Source: Chryseobacterium sp. Bi04 (GTDB taxonomy: Bacteria > Bacteroidota > Bacteroidia > Flavobacteriales > Weeksellaceae). Taken from it: a stretch of 64,000 nt of DNA. Where the stretch lies: positions 806,001 through 870,000 of the forward strand of contig NZ_CAKKLP010000001.1 of the NCBI RefSeq assembly GCF_918698085.1, written 5' to 3'. Numbering within the stretch: position 1 is the stretch's first letter; every line of letters starts with the position of its first letter. The position numbers and the translations under genes were made by a program. The notes below the pieces were generated by a model. That model did not search any database. It worked only from the letters and a program-made list of their open reading frames with translations, and was not told the origin of the DNA. Below are positions 1-9,993 of this stretch, one piece after another.

Positions 1-1850
1 CTTATAATGCATTAAGCCCATTTTATTCAATTTATACATTGAATTCATATGAGCCTATCTATAATGCAGACGGTTCTCTTAATCCTACAACCAACTCTAT
101 TAACCCAATTGATCTTAGAAGAAATGAGGTTACTACAGACTGGAGAACAAGAATTTCAGGGCAAATATCCGGTTCTTACGAATTCTTTAAAGGGTTAACA
201 TTCAAATCTACGTTCGGAAATATTTATGATCTTAGAAAGAATAAGTACGTAGTGAAAAAAGGGTCTGATATTGCTAAAGTATATGGTACTCCAGATGGAA
301 GTATCAGAGATACAAGGTCAGATTTCTGGACGTATGTATTTAACAATAGATTTGACTTCTCAAGATCATTTGGACAGCACAAAGTGTCAGCAGTTGCTGC
401 ATTTGAATATAGCCAGGAACAGTTCGGAAGTTTATCAGGAACAAAAAGAGTAATGTTAGGACCTGATGTTACTGATGTGGGTTCTGCTTCTACTCCGTTT
501 GCTATTACGGGTAGTACAACAACAACAAGATATGTGAGTTTATTAGGAGTAGTTGACTACAACTATGCTGGTAGATACTTATTATCAGGATCTATCAGAA
601 GAGATGGAAACTCAAGACTAGGACAAGATAATAAATATGGTAACTTCTGGTCTGCTTCAGCAGCATGGAATTTAGCAAAAGAATCTTTCTTTGATGTTCC
701 TTTCTTCAATGATATTAAATTTAGATATAGTATTGGTACAACGGGTAATATATCTGCTCTTGCAGATTACCAAAACCTTATTACTGTCGTATCAGGTGAT
801 TATGGTACAGATCCTACAGCGGGTCCATCGAATGCTTATGGGCAGCCAAACCTTAAATGGGAGTCTAAAAAATCTCAAAACTTAGGGGTAGATGTGGCGA
901 TGTGGAATAACAGAATCAAATTAACTGCCGAAGTATTTAAAGATGACAGAAAAGATTTCTTATATGCAATTCCTAATACACCACTTGAAGGAGGAGGTTA
1001 TATTTATTCCAGTGTTACCAATGCCGGAAATATTGAAATTAAGGGGCTGGAGTCTGAATTAAGTATTGATATCATCAGAAGTAAAGATATTGACTGGTCT
1101 GTAAGAGGGAATATCTCTATGCTTAAATATAATGTAAAAAGTTTATATGGAGATGCTACCCAGCTTAGCTTAGATGGTACTACATTTATGCGTGTGGGTG
1201 ATGAGCCTACCGTATTCAAAATGGTTAAGAGTGCTGGTGTAGATCCTACCAATGGAGATGCATTGTATTATAAACTGGATGGTTCGGTGACCAATGTATA
1301 TAGCTCAGGTGATGCGCAGTTCCTATCAGGAAAATCTACTTTACCAAGTGCGTATGGTGGTTTTGGAACTACATTCAGATATAAAGGATTTGATTTAAAT
1401 GCAGATTTTTCCTTCCAGACTGGAGGATATAGCTATAATATTATGGGGCAAAACCTTTCAGATTTCTCTGCATACAACCAAAACTTGAGTACGGATGCGT
1501 TTAATTACTGGAAGAAACCGGGAGACACTAATGTGTTGCCTAAGCCAAATGTTAACGGTCTTCAATCTACAGATGCATTTTTACAGAAAACAGATTTTGT
1601 AAGATTGAGATCAGTGGAAATAGGATATACTTTTGATAAGAAATTCCTAGGTGAGTCCCTTCCTGTAAATAGTATCAGAGTATATGGTTCTGGTCAGAAC
1701 TTAGCGCTTTGGACTAACTATACAGGAGATCCTGAAGTTGCTTTAGCCTCTGAGACACAGGCGAATGGAGCGTTTATTCCAGGATCTATCAGTTTATACA
1801 ATTATCCAAATACAAGAACATTCCTAATGGGAGTGCAAGTTAACTTCTAA
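1..1850 (+). CDS. SusC/RagA-family TonB-linked outer membrane protein, 3' part only
   Basis: This is the C-terminal part of a SusC-type TonB-dependent transporter. The reading frame (starting at base 3) is open to the window edge, so the true start lies upstream and the first in-frame start-like codon (TTG at 39) is internal. The visible part is almost all transmembrane beta-barrel: repeated aromatic-rich strands, the family phrase around KSAGVDPTNGDALYY, and a C-terminal strand ending in VQVNF as expected for Bam-dependent insertion. The plug domain is missing from the window. It is followed 12 bases later by a SusD gene, so the two should form one outer-membrane uptake complex. It resembles the SusC at 3673-6468. 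The substrate cannot be told; no degradative enzymes lie nearby. Confidence 0.93.
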   Translation, partial: YNALSPFYSIYTLNSYEPIYNADGSLNPTTNSINPIDLRRNEVTTDWRTRISGQISGSYEFFKGLTFKSTFGNIYDLRKNKYVVKKGSDIAKVYGTPDGSIRDTRSDFWTYVFNNRFDFSRSFGQHKVSAVAAFEYSQEQFGSLSGTKRVMLGPDVTDVGSASTPFAITGSTTTTRYVSLLGVVDYNYAGRYLLSGSIRRDGNSRLGQDNKYGNFWSASAAWNLAKESFFDVPFFNDIKFRYSIGTTGNISALADYQNLITVVSGDYGTDPTAGPSNAYGQPNLKWESKKSQNLGVDVAMWNNRIKLTAEVFKDDRKDFLYAIPNTPLEGGGYIYSSVTNAGNIEIKGLESELSIDIIRSKDIDWSVRGNISMLKYNVKSLYGDATQLSLDGTTFMRVGDEPTVFKMVKSAGVDPTNGDALYYKLDGSVTNVYSSGDAQFLSGKSTLPSAYGGFGTTFRYKGFDLNADFSFQTGGYSYNIMGQNLSDFSAYNQNLSTDAFNYWKKPGDTNVLPKPNVNGLQSTDAFLQKTDFVRLRSVEIGYTFDKKFLGESLPVNSIRVYGSGQNLALWTNYTGDPEVALASETQANGAFIPGSISLYNYPNTRTFLMGVQVNF

Positions 1851-1862
1851 TTCAATTTTCTC

Positions 1863-3302
1863 ATGAAAAAAAACATAGTAAGAATAGTATTATTTACATC
1901 ATTAGCTTTTACTGCTGCATCATGTACTGATGACTTAACAGTATTGCCGAATGATAGATTGGTTTCGGATACCTATTACACAACTGAAAGTGATTTTAGA
2001 AAAGGTGTAGATTATGCTTATGATGCGTTTAAGATTTCAGGATATTATCAGCAGGATTATACACAATTAATTGTTCCTGACGTAGTTTCGGATAACTTAA
2101 TTCAGAATCCTCAGGGAAGAAGATCAAATAACGATGCATACAATTTCAATTTTGCAGGAGATGTGGATGCAGTTGTTTCTGTTTATGGAGCAGGATATGC
2201 TGTGGCGGCAAGAGCCAATGCAGTTCTTGATAAGATTGGTAATTTAGCGCCGGGTGCATTCAGAACTAATATTGAAGCAGAAGCAAGAGGTATTCGTGCT
2301 ATAGCTCACTTTGATATTGTAAGAAGATATTGTAAAATACCTACACAATCTGCTGATGCAGGTACTTCATTAGGTATTGCTTACGTAGAAAAGTTTGACC
2401 CATTTCAGTTAGTTACAAGAAACCTGAATGTAAACCAGGTATATGATAAAATTATTGCTGATTTACTTTTTGCAGAGCAGAATATTACTCAGACTGCCAA
2501 CGTAGGTAAGCTTAGAAAGCCTGCTATCCAAGGGATGTTATCAAGAGTATATTTGTACAAAGGTGATTATGATAATGCCATTCTTTGGGGACAGAAAGCT
2601 TTAGCTTTAAGCCCTAGCGTAGGAGCTATCGGTACATTTAAAAATATCTGGAATGACACATCAAGTGATGGAGTATTGTTCAAAATACTTAACTCAAGTA
2701 TTGAGAATATCAAAACAGGTTCGGCTTATAACCAAACTGTTGGTGGGCAAATTAAATCAGAGTATGTAGTAGATTTCGATTTCTATAATAAGTTCGCTGC
2801 TACAGACATCAGAAAAAGTTCTTATATTACTACTTCTCCATTCCTTACAAAAACGTATAATAACGTTATTAAATACAAGCAGGCTACTGATAAGCCGATT
2901 GAGGCGGTAGATGTAAAGTATTTAAGAACTGCTGAAGTTGTTTTAAATGTTGCAGAAGCAATGTTTAAGAAAGGAAATGAAGCAGGAGCTCTGGGATTAT
3001 TAAATACTTTAAGAGCGCAGAGATATACTGGATTTGTACCTGGTACAGAAGCCGGACAAGCTCTTTGGAATGCAATTATGTTGGAAAGAAGATTAGAATT
3101 AGCATTTGAAACAGACAGATTCTTTACATTAAAAAGACTTGCTCTTCCAATTCAAAGGTCTAACTTTGGTCCGGAATCAACTGGTGCAGGGAATCCGGCA
3201 CCTGTGTTGAGTCTTCCTGCTTCCAGCCATAAGTGGCAGTGGCCAATCCCTCAAACTGCAATAAACAATAACCCACAGATTCAACAGAATCCTGGTTATT
3301 AA
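1863..3302 (+). CDS. SusD/RagB-family nutrient-binding outer membrane lipoprotein
   Basis: A 479-residue SusD-type lipoprotein, the surface lid that captures substrate for its SusC partner. A short charged N-terminus, a hydrophobic stretch and a lipobox ending at a Cys near residue 21 (TAASC) indicate lipidation. The rest is the helical TPR-like SusD fold with typical phrases such as EARGIRAIAHFDIVRRY and, near the C-terminus, ERRLELAFETDR followed by KWQWPIP. It starts 12 bases after the SusC stop and is followed by a strong terminator, so the pair closes an operon. It is clearly paralogous to the SusD at 6483-7946. Family assignment is secure; the ligand is unknown. Confidence 0.95.
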   Translation: MKKNIVRIVLFTSLAFTAASCTDDLTVLPNDRLVSDTYYTTESDFRKGVDYAYDAFKISGYYQQDYTQLIVPDVVSDNLIQNPQGRRSNNDAYNFNFAGDVDAVVSVYGAGYAVAARANAVLDKIGNLAPGAFRTNIEAEARGIRAIAHFDIVRRYCKIPTQSADAGTSLGIAYVEKFDPFQLVTRNLNVNQVYDKIIADLLFAEQNITQTANVGKLRKPAIQGMLSRVYLYKGDYDNAILWGQKALALSPSVGAIGTFKNIWNDTSSDGVLFKILNSSIENIKTGSAYNQTVGGQIKSEYVVDFDFYNKFAATDIRKSSYITTSPFLTKTYNNVIKYKQATDKPIEAVDVKYLRTAEVVLNVAEAMFKKGNEAGALGLLNTLRAQRYTGFVPGTEAGQALWNAIMLERRLELAFETDRFFTLKRLALPIQRSNFGPESTGAGNPAPVLSLPASSHKWQWPIPQTAINNNPQIQQNPGY

Positions 3303-3321
3303 TAATAATCATCAATTGTTA

Positions 3322-3360
3322 TAAACAAAAAAACCTGCTCTTAGTAGGTTTTTTTGTTTA
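3322..3360 (+). terminator. Rho-independent terminator after the first SusCD pair
   Basis: A long stem formed by TAAACAAAAAAACCT and AGGTTTTTTTGTTTA around a short GC-containing loop, with a T-run on the 3' side. It lies 20 bases past the SusD stop and separates the first SusCD pair from the second. The near-symmetrical A and T runs could let it work in both directions. Confidence 0.85.
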
Positions 3361-3672
3361 TAATTTCTTTACATGGTATAAATAAAGTATATATTTTGCT
3401 GTTTTTAATTCTTGATAGGATTTTATTAATTGACATGTAATATTTTAAAAAATTTTATAATCATTAAAACTGCTATTTGTGTTTATTTTTTTCTTAATAA
3501 ATTATTGTATTATGAAAAATAATTAACATAAATTATCAAAAGTTAAATTTTTTTTTAGTTAAAAAATAGAAGTTGATGTGCTTGGAACGGCCTGTAGAGG
3601 GCAAAAGCTTGTGGATGTTAATATTTATTAACATATTTGTCGCCTTAAAATTTATTAATAAAATTTGTTAAT
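3361..3672 (+). promoter_or_regulatory. AT-rich intergenic region with weak promoter for the second SusC
   Basis: A 312-base AT-rich gap with no ORF. The best Bacteroidota-like promoter candidate is CATATTTG near 3633-3640, one base away from TAnnTTTG, with CTTG about 20 bases upstream. It sits about 33 bases before the ATG at 3673. I see no riboswitch and no anti-sigma/ECF gene pair next to this SusC, so the control is unknown. Confidence 0.35.
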
Positions 3673-6468
3673 ATGAATGTGAAACTAAGAGTATTAAGTG
3701 TTGGGGCTTTATTTTTTTTAGGGCAAACAGCTTTTGCGCAAAAGACAACAAAAGACTCTGCTTCGAATGAAACGAAAATTGAAGAAGTAGTCGTTACAGG
3801 GTATCAGAAGAAGAAAACGGATGAAATTACTCAGGCTCAGGCTGTAGTAGGTGGAGATGAAATCAGAAGAAATAGTCCTACTACTTCTATTGGTAACGCT
3901 ATACAGGGTAGAGCTTCAGGGGTGTTTGTACAAAGTACTAATGGACAGCCGGGTGCTGCTGCTACCATTCAGGTAAGAGGTGTTGGAGGTGTTGGAGGTT
4001 CTTCAGAACCTACGTATGTAGTGAATGGGATGTATATGACTGCAAGACAGTTCAGTGCAATTAACCCTGCGGATGTAGAATCTATTTCAATTCTTAAAGA
4101 TGCTGCAGCTACTGCACAATATGGTGCAAGAGGGGCTAACGGGGTAGTTGTAGTAACAACTAAAAGCGGAAAGGCTGGAAAAACTCACTATTCATTCGAT
4201 ACTAAATTCGGATTCGCTGAAAGGTTGAAAGATAATAACTATACCATGATGAATTCAAGAGAGTTAATGGACTTTCAGAATCAATTAGGGTACCTAGGGT
4301 TTAAGCCAAGATCCCAGCAAGAGATGGATAGACTTGCTGCTTATGATCACAATTGGCAAAAAGACCTGTTGAAACCTTCAACCATTCAATCATATTTGTT
4401 CAGTGCACAGGGGGGATCTAAAGAAAGTACTTTTTATTACTCATTAGGATATGATTCTGATAATGGAATCATCAGAGATATTGACGGACTTAAGAGATAT
4501 ACAGGTAACTTCGGTTTTACCAATAGGCTGAGTGAAAAACTGAATGTAGGAATCAACCTTGGAGTTCAGTATCAGGTTACACAGAACTTCAGAGATAGAA
4601 ACAATACACAGAATCCATTTGGAGCAATGTATAAGTATGCTCCATATGAGCCAGTCTATAACCCGGATGGAAGTTATAACCAGACTATGAGAGCCGGTTC
4701 AAACGTTGTGGAACAGATTCGTAACTATAGACTGGAAGATCAGAGATTGAGAATTCCGGCAACCTTATTTGCGGAATATAAAATTATCGATGGTCTGAAG
4801 TTTAAAACCAATTTCAATGGACTTTTCGATTGGTTTATGGGAACTCAATGGTTGAAAAAAGGGTCAAACCTGGATTTAACGACAAACAAAGTTCCTACAG
4901 GGGCATTGAATAAAAATACATTCTATGGATTTAACTATACTTGGAATAACTCAATCAACTACAAAAAATCATACGGAAGCCACAATTTTGATTTCTTAGG
5001 ATTTATCGAATATAATGATAACTTCAACGAAACAACCAATGGAGGTGCTTACGGATTGAAGTCTCCAGTATTAAATGTTCCTTCAATTACAACACCTTCG
5101 GAAAGAAATACATTTACCGGAATTAAAACAAGAAACACTTTATTCAGTTTAGCAGGTTTGTTAAGCTATGACTATGCTGGTAAATATTTGGCAACAGGAT
5201 CATTAAGAAGAGATGCTTCTTCGAGATTTGGTGCAAATAATCAAAGTGGTATTTTCTGGTCTGTAAGTGGTGCATGGAATATTGCGAAGGAAGACTTTAT
5301 GAAAGGAGGTTTTATTAACGATTTAAAGCTTAGAGGATCATATGGTACTACGGGTAATGACGGAACACTTCCTGATTATTATAATGTAACCAATATCAGC
5401 TACGGTTTATATGGTTCTAATGCAGCTCTATATCCTGGAACATTTGCACAAAGCAGTTATATTATCGGTAATGAAAATCTTAAATGGGAATCTAATGCGA
5501 TTACCAACGTAGGAGTTGATTTCACCATGATGAACAGAAGAATCCGTGGATCAGTTGAAGTGTATCAAAATAAGAGAAAAGATTTTGTGCAGCTTGTACC
5601 TTTAGATAAACAGGAAGGATCATATTTCCAGTATATCAATGCAGGGGATATGTCTCAGAAAGGCCTTGAGGTAGAACTAAGTGCAGATATCATCAAGAAG
5701 AAAGATTTCCAGTGGAACTTACATGCTAACATCTCTTTCCAGAAATCAACTCTTGATAAGTTAGCAGACGGTCAGACTGAAAGAAATTTGGGAGATACTT
5801 ATCTTAAAGTAGGAGAGCCTTCATATTTATTCTATAACGTTAGATTTGCCGGGGTAGATCCAAATAACGGAGATGCATTGTATTATGATAAGGCAGGAAA
5901 TATAACCAATGTGTATAGTGCTTCTGATGCAGTGCCTATTACAGGTAAATCTCCTATACCAAAAAGTTTTGGTGGATTCGGAACTACACTTCAGTACAAA
6001 GCACTTGATTTCAGTGCAGATTTTACATTCAAGCTAGGAGGATATACTTATAACAATATGTATGCTGCTGCTGTTGATCCAACTCTTGCTGTTGCGGGTA
6101 GAAACATGGCACAATCTGCTGCTAATGTTTGGCAAAAACCAGGGGATACTAATGTTTTCCAGAAAGTAGACTCTAACGGTATGCGTGATTCTGATCAATG
6201 GATTGAAAAAAACGATTATTTAAGATTAAGATCCCTTACATTAGGATATACGTTTGATAAAGCATTCCTTGGAGAAGGATCACCGATTAATAAGCTTAGA
6301 GCATATGTACAGGGACAGAACCTATTTACTGTAACTAAATTCCATGGAGAGCCTGAGGTTTCAGTGGGATCTGGTGAGTCTACTGCATTATTTGTTCCAG
6401 GATCATACAACCTTTATACTTACCCTACTGTAAGAACAATCATAGTGGGAATGCAATTAGAATTTTAA
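3673..6468 (+). CDS. SusC/RagA-family TonB-linked outer membrane protein
   Basis: A complete 931-residue SusC-type transporter. A signal peptide (residues 1-22, cut after AFA-Q) is followed almost directly by a TonB-box-like EEVVVTGY near residue 36, so the carboxypeptidase-D-like N-terminal extension of many SusC proteins is missing. The plug domain follows with IQVRGVGG, YVVNGM and SILKDAAATAQYGARGANG (about residues 55-170), then a beta-barrel ending in MQLEF. It imports an unknown nutrient across the outer membrane with energy from TonB-ExbBD. It pairs with the SusD that starts 14 bases downstream and resembles the truncated SusC at the left edge, suggesting duplication of a SusCD pair. 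Confidence 0.96.
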   Translation: MNVKLRVLSVGALFFLGQTAFAQKTTKDSASNETKIEEVVVTGYQKKKTDEITQAQAVVGGDEIRRNSPTTSIGNAIQGRASGVFVQSTNGQPGAAATIQVRGVGGVGGSSEPTYVVNGMYMTARQFSAINPADVESISILKDAAATAQYGARGANGVVVVTTKSGKAGKTHYSFDTKFGFAERLKDNNYTMMNSRELMDFQNQLGYLGFKPRSQQEMDRLAAYDHNWQKDLLKPSTIQSYLFSAQGGSKESTFYYSLGYDSDNGIIRDIDGLKRYTGNFGFTNRLSEKLNVGINLGVQYQVTQNFRDRNNTQNPFGAMYKYAPYEPVYNPDGSYNQTMRAGSNVVEQIRNYRLEDQRLRIPATLFAEYKIIDGLKFKTNFNGLFDWFMGTQWLKKGSNLDLTTNKVPTGALNKNTFYGFNYTWNNSINYKKSYGSHNFDFLGFIEYNDNFNETTNGGAYGLKSPVLNVPSITTPSERNTFTGIKTRNTLFSLAGLLSYDYAGKYLATGSLRRDASSRFGANNQSGIFWSVSGAWNIAKEDFMKGGFINDLKLRGSYGTTGNDGTLPDYYNVTNISYGLYGSNAALYPGTFAQSSYIIGNENLKWESNAITNVGVDFTMMNRRIRGSVEVYQNKRKDFVQLVPLDKQEGSYFQYINAGDMSQKGLEVELSADIIKKKDFQWNLHANISFQKSTLDKLADGQTERNLGDTYLKVGEPSYLFYNVRFAGVDPNNGDALYYDKAGNITNVYSASDAVPITGKSPIPKSFGGFGTTLQYKALDFSADFTFKLGGYTYNNMYAAAVDPTLAVAGRNMAQSAANVWQKPGDTNVFQKVDSNGMRDSDQWIEKNDYLRLRSLTLGYTFDKAFLGEGSPINKLRAYVQGQNLFTVTKFHGEPEVSVGSGESTALFVPGSYNLYTYPTVRTIIVGMQLEF

Positions 6469-6482
6469 TATTGAATAGCTTT

Positions 6483-7946
6483 ATGAAAAAGAATATAATA
6501 AAAATAAGTTTTGCTGCGTTAACTGCCTTTGTTACGTTGACGTCTTGTGATAGAAATTTAGATCAGGTTTCATCTATTAATGAGCCTGTGGAGCAAGCAA
6601 TGGACAGACCTGAGTCATTCAGACAAGCTTTGGATGGTGCATATACATCACTAAAAGGAGCTGGGTATTATAATGGAGATACAGGTAGCCAGCTTATTAT
6701 GGGAGATCTTACTACGGATAATTTAATACGTACAGCTTCAGGAAGAAATTCAAATTTTGCAGCATCAAACTTTGAGTTTTCTTCAGATAATTCACAGACA
6801 ACAGGATTGTATAGTGCGGCTTATCTTGCCATCAGCAGAGCAAATTTTGTTTTGTCACATATCAATAACGGGGTATTATCAGGTGCGCAAAAAACAAATG
6901 TAGAAGCAGAAGCGAGAGCATTGAGAGCAATCGTTCATTTTGATATCGTAAGAGCATATTCTCAAATTCCAACACAGTCTGCAGGAGCTAAAAATTCTAT
7001 TGGAATTTATTATTCAGAAAAATATTCTCCATTAAGTAATACTGCCTCCAGAAACCTAACGGTTGAACAGGTGTATGATAAAATCATTGCAGATTTATTA
7101 TTTGCTGCTGATAATATTACACAGAATGATGCTGATAAAGGAAGAATGAGCAAGGCTGCTATTTATGGATTGTTATCAAGGGTAAACCTTTATAAAGGAG
7201 ATTACGCTAATACCATTAAGTACGGAGAATTAGCTTTAGGACTTTCACCAAGCATCACCGCAATGGATAACTTTACCAGAATATGGAAAGAAAATGAAGG
7301 ACTGGCTAAAATTACTGATGGAGTTTTATTCCAGGTATCTAATGCACCGGCTGAATCTAATACTGTAGGATCAGCATACAATCAGGCAGTCCCTAACCTT
7401 AGATCAGAATTTGTGGTAGACTATGATTTATATACGGCATATACAGCTAATGATGTTAGAAAATCTGCTTACTTTACAACGAGTATATACAGTGGTGAAA
7501 AATATAATCACGTTACAAAATATGCTGGTAACGGCGGTCCTGCTAACATAGTGCCTATTAAATATTTAAGATCTGCGGAAGTATTGTTAAATACTGCAGA
7601 AGCACATTACAGATTAGGTAATCCGGCTTCAGCTCTTACTTTATTAAATAAATTAAGAAACGAAAGATATTCTTCATTTACTCCGGGAACAGAAGCAGGA
7701 CAGGCTCTTTTAGATGCTATCCTGAAAGAAAGAAGATTAGAACTTGCCTTTGAAAATGACAGATGGTATACCCTGAAAAGATTAGGTTTATCTGTTCAGA
7801 GATCAGGTAAAGGAGATATTTTCGATGGTACAGGAGCACCGGCTGTTAAGCAGACTCTTGCTGCCGGAAGTACGAAATGGCAATGGCCGATCCCTATTAC
7901 AGCGATCCAGGCTAATCCTAACATTAAGCAAAACGACGGTTATTAA
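6483..7946 (+). CDS. SusD/RagB-family nutrient-binding outer membrane lipoprotein
   Basis: A SusD-type lipoprotein of 487 residues from the ATG at 6483. An upstream in-frame TTG at 6471 is less likely because the ATG gives a clean lipoprotein signal (MKKNIIK, hydrophobic core, lipobox TLTSC). Family phrases include EARALRAIVHFDIVRAY, IKYLRSAEVLLNTAEAHY and KWQWPIP near the end. It is strongly similar to the SusD at 1863-3302, for example in the shared PGTEAGQAL and ERRLELAFE segments, so the two SusCD pairs look like products of a tandem duplication. It ends just before a strong terminator. The ligand is unknown. Confidence 0.95.
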   Translation: MKKNIIKISFAALTAFVTLTSCDRNLDQVSSINEPVEQAMDRPESFRQALDGAYTSLKGAGYYNGDTGSQLIMGDLTTDNLIRTASGRNSNFAASNFEFSSDNSQTTGLYSAAYLAISRANFVLSHINNGVLSGAQKTNVEAEARALRAIVHFDIVRAYSQIPTQSAGAKNSIGIYYSEKYSPLSNTASRNLTVEQVYDKIIADLLFAADNITQNDADKGRMSKAAIYGLLSRVNLYKGDYANTIKYGELALGLSPSITAMDNFTRIWKENEGLAKITDGVLFQVSNAPAESNTVGSAYNQAVPNLRSEFVVDYDLYTAYTANDVRKSAYFTTSIYSGEKYNHVTKYAGNGGPANIVPIKYLRSAEVLLNTAEAHYRLGNPASALTLLNKLRNERYSSFTPGTEAGQALLDAILKERRLELAFENDRWYTLKRLGLSVQRSGKGDIFDGTGAPAVKQTLAAGSTKWQWPIPITAIQANPNIKQNDGY

Positions 7947-7966
7947 TTATCGTACAATTCTATAGC

Positions 7967-8000
7967 AGAGGCTATCTCATTTTTGAGATAGCCTCTTTTA
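7967..8000 (+). terminator. Rho-independent terminator after the second SusCD pair
   Basis: A perfect 13-bp stem, AGAGGCTATCTCA (7967-7979) with TGAGATAGCCTCT (7984-7996), a TTTT loop and a following TTTA. It lies 20 bases after the SusD stop. Confidence 0.92.
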
Positions 8001-8015
8001 TTTCTTATTATTTCT

Positions 8016-8023
8016 TATTTTTG
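8016..8023 (+). promoter_or_regulatory. -7 promoter element of the porin gene
   Basis: TATTTTTG matches the Bacteroidota -7 consensus TAnnTTTG exactly and ends 17 bases before the ATG at 8041. No good -33 element is visible. Confidence 0.5.
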
Positions 8024-8040
8024 CTGTACAATAATGAATA

Positions 8041-9981
8041 ATGAAGTACATCCTTTTCATACTCATCTTCTTTGGTTTTGTGAGCAAAGCTCAGGTTGTG
8101 GATAAAACAGATCCTAGCAAATCAACTCAAAAAGAAGAAGATACCCTGGTCATAGACTCCGGGAAAAAAGACTCCTTAAAAATTTTTAAACCTACCATCA
8201 ACGATTATCAGTATCAAACCCAGTTTTCAGAAAAGAAAGTTTTTGATACGGTAATGACTTTTGATAAAACCCATATCTTTTCACAGTATAACAACCGTGA
8301 TAATTTTGGAAGAGCCCAGCCTGCTAACATCGGAGCCGGCTTCAATCCACTCGTATTTGAAGTAAATCCCGAGCAGAATTTATCTTTACTCCCTTCCAAT
8401 AAATCTTATATGATTCTGGGAGCTGATGATGTGAAATATTATGATGTAAAAACGCCTACCGCCTCATTCATCTACCATACGGCAATGAAAAACGGTGCTG
8501 CATTAAATTCAACCTATACCCAGAATATAGGGAAAAGATTCAATTTTGCTATTGAATATATGGGACTGCGCTCTCAGGGGTTTTACAGGAATTCTTTAGC
8601 GGCAAATAACAATACTATATTTTCAGGGCACTATACCTCAAAAAGTGGAAACTATGAGCTATTTGCCCATTATCTTCACCAAAATGTAAATAACCAGGAA
8701 AGTGGAGGACTTGTAGAAGATAATCTGTTTCAAAACGGAGACAGTAATTCTAACAACAGGCAAAATATGCAGGTGAATCTGGCTTCCAGCAGCTCGCAGT
8801 TTGCTTATAGAAGGTACTATCTGAGCCATCAGTTTACTCCATTTAATGCAGAAAAATTTCCTTTCAGCATAAGGCATACCATTTCCCACCAGGGAAACAA
8901 ATATTATTATAACCAGGGAGCTCTGGAGCAGTATTGGTATGCTGAACCAACAGATTTAGTTAATGGATTTCCTTTGGCAACCAAAAAATATTCGGAGAAC
9001 TTCAGCAATACAGTAAGTCTGGTTTTCAATAATGAAAAATTCAAACTGGATGCCGGAGTTCGTTATCAGGTTCTGAAATTTGGAATTAATGACGCTGTTA
9101 TTGCCAATGGGGTACCTTTCCCAAATGAGCTTAAAGAAAACAGGATTGGAGCTGTCGGAAATTTACAGGTAAAACTGTTGGATAAGATACAGCTGAATTC
9201 ATTTTTAGAATTTTCAAACGGAAGCCAGTTTAAAAGCTATCTTAAAACGACGAATAATCTGAAATTTGAGCCTATAAAAGATTATTTTGTCAATGCAAAA
9301 GTAAACTTCCAAAGTGCTTACCCTTCATTTAATTATTTATTAAATACTTCTGTTTACGGCAAATATAATTATTATCTTGAGAATGCCAAGAATCAGTCGG
9401 TAACGGAAATTGGAGGAAGCATCAATCTGAAGTGGTTCAAGACGGAAATTTTTGCTAATTATTTTAGAATTGATAACTACACTTATTTTGACAGCAATGC
9501 TAATCCGAAACAGAGCGAAAGTTCATTGAACATTTCTCAGATCGGAGGAGATGCAACCTTCAGCTACGGTAAATTTCATCTAAATACAAGACTGCATTTC
9601 CAAAATGCATTAACGAATAAAGAATTGCTTCCTATGCCTGGTTTTATCGGAAGAGCTAATTTCTTCTTTCAGACACAGGCATTTAAAAAAGCTGCAGAAA
9701 TTCAGGCAGGAGTTAAAGTGTATTACTTCTCTAAATTTGCATCCCGGGAGTATTTTCCAATCCTTAATGAATATATTCTGCCCAATGCAAATTCATTTTC
9801 CATTGGTGGGCAGCCTATTGCAGACCTTTATGTGAATATGAAAGTTAAAAAAATGTTCTTCTTTATTGAAGGACAGCAGATAGGAACTGTTATTTCCAAT
9901 AACAAAGCATATGCATTTCCACATTACCCTGTATATGACTTCAGGTTAAATATCGGAATTGTGTGGTATTTGTTCAACTAA
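8041..9981 (+). CDS. putative porin (beta-barrel outer membrane protein)
   Basis: A 646-residue outer-membrane protein with a cleavable signal peptide (residues 1-17, FVSKA-Q). A polar Lys/Ser/Asp-rich linker follows, then alternating aromatic/polar beta-strands to the end, which finishes in a beta-signal-like GIVWYLFN. The overall character matches the putative-porin family of Bacteroidota (Pfam Porin_10 type). Its stop is 12 bases before bshC, so the two are probably co-transcribed, an arrangement I recall from related flavobacteria. Family assignment rests on recalled sequence character; no pore function can be read from the sequence. Confidence 0.8.
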   Translation: MKYILFILIFFGFVSKAQVVDKTDPSKSTQKEEDTLVIDSGKKDSLKIFKPTINDYQYQTQFSEKKVFDTVMTFDKTHIFSQYNNRDNFGRAQPANIGAGFNPLVFEVNPEQNLSLLPSNKSYMILGADDVKYYDVKTPTASFIYHTAMKNGAALNSTYTQNIGKRFNFAIEYMGLRSQGFYRNSLAANNNTIFSGHYTSKSGNYELFAHYLHQNVNNQESGGLVEDNLFQNGDSNSNNRQNMQVNLASSSSQFAYRRYYLSHQFTPFNAEKFPFSIRHTISHQGNKYYYNQGALEQYWYAEPTDLVNGFPLATKKYSENFSNTVSLVFNNEKFKLDAGVRYQVLKFGINDAVIANGVPFPNELKENRIGAVGNLQVKLLDKIQLNSFLEFSNGSQFKSYLKTTNNLKFEPIKDYFVNAKVNFQSAYPSFNYLLNTSVYGKYNYYLENAKNQSVTEIGGSINLKWFKTEIFANYFRIDNYTYFDSNANPKQSESSLNISQIGGDATFSYGKFHLNTRLHFQNALTNKELLPMPGFIGRANFFFQTQAFKKAAEIQAGVKVYYFSKFASREYFPILNEYILPNANSFSIGGQPIADLYVNMKVKKMFFFIEGQQIGTVISNNKAYAFPHYPVYDFRLNIGIVWYLFN

Positions 9982-9993
9982 AAACAAAACAAG

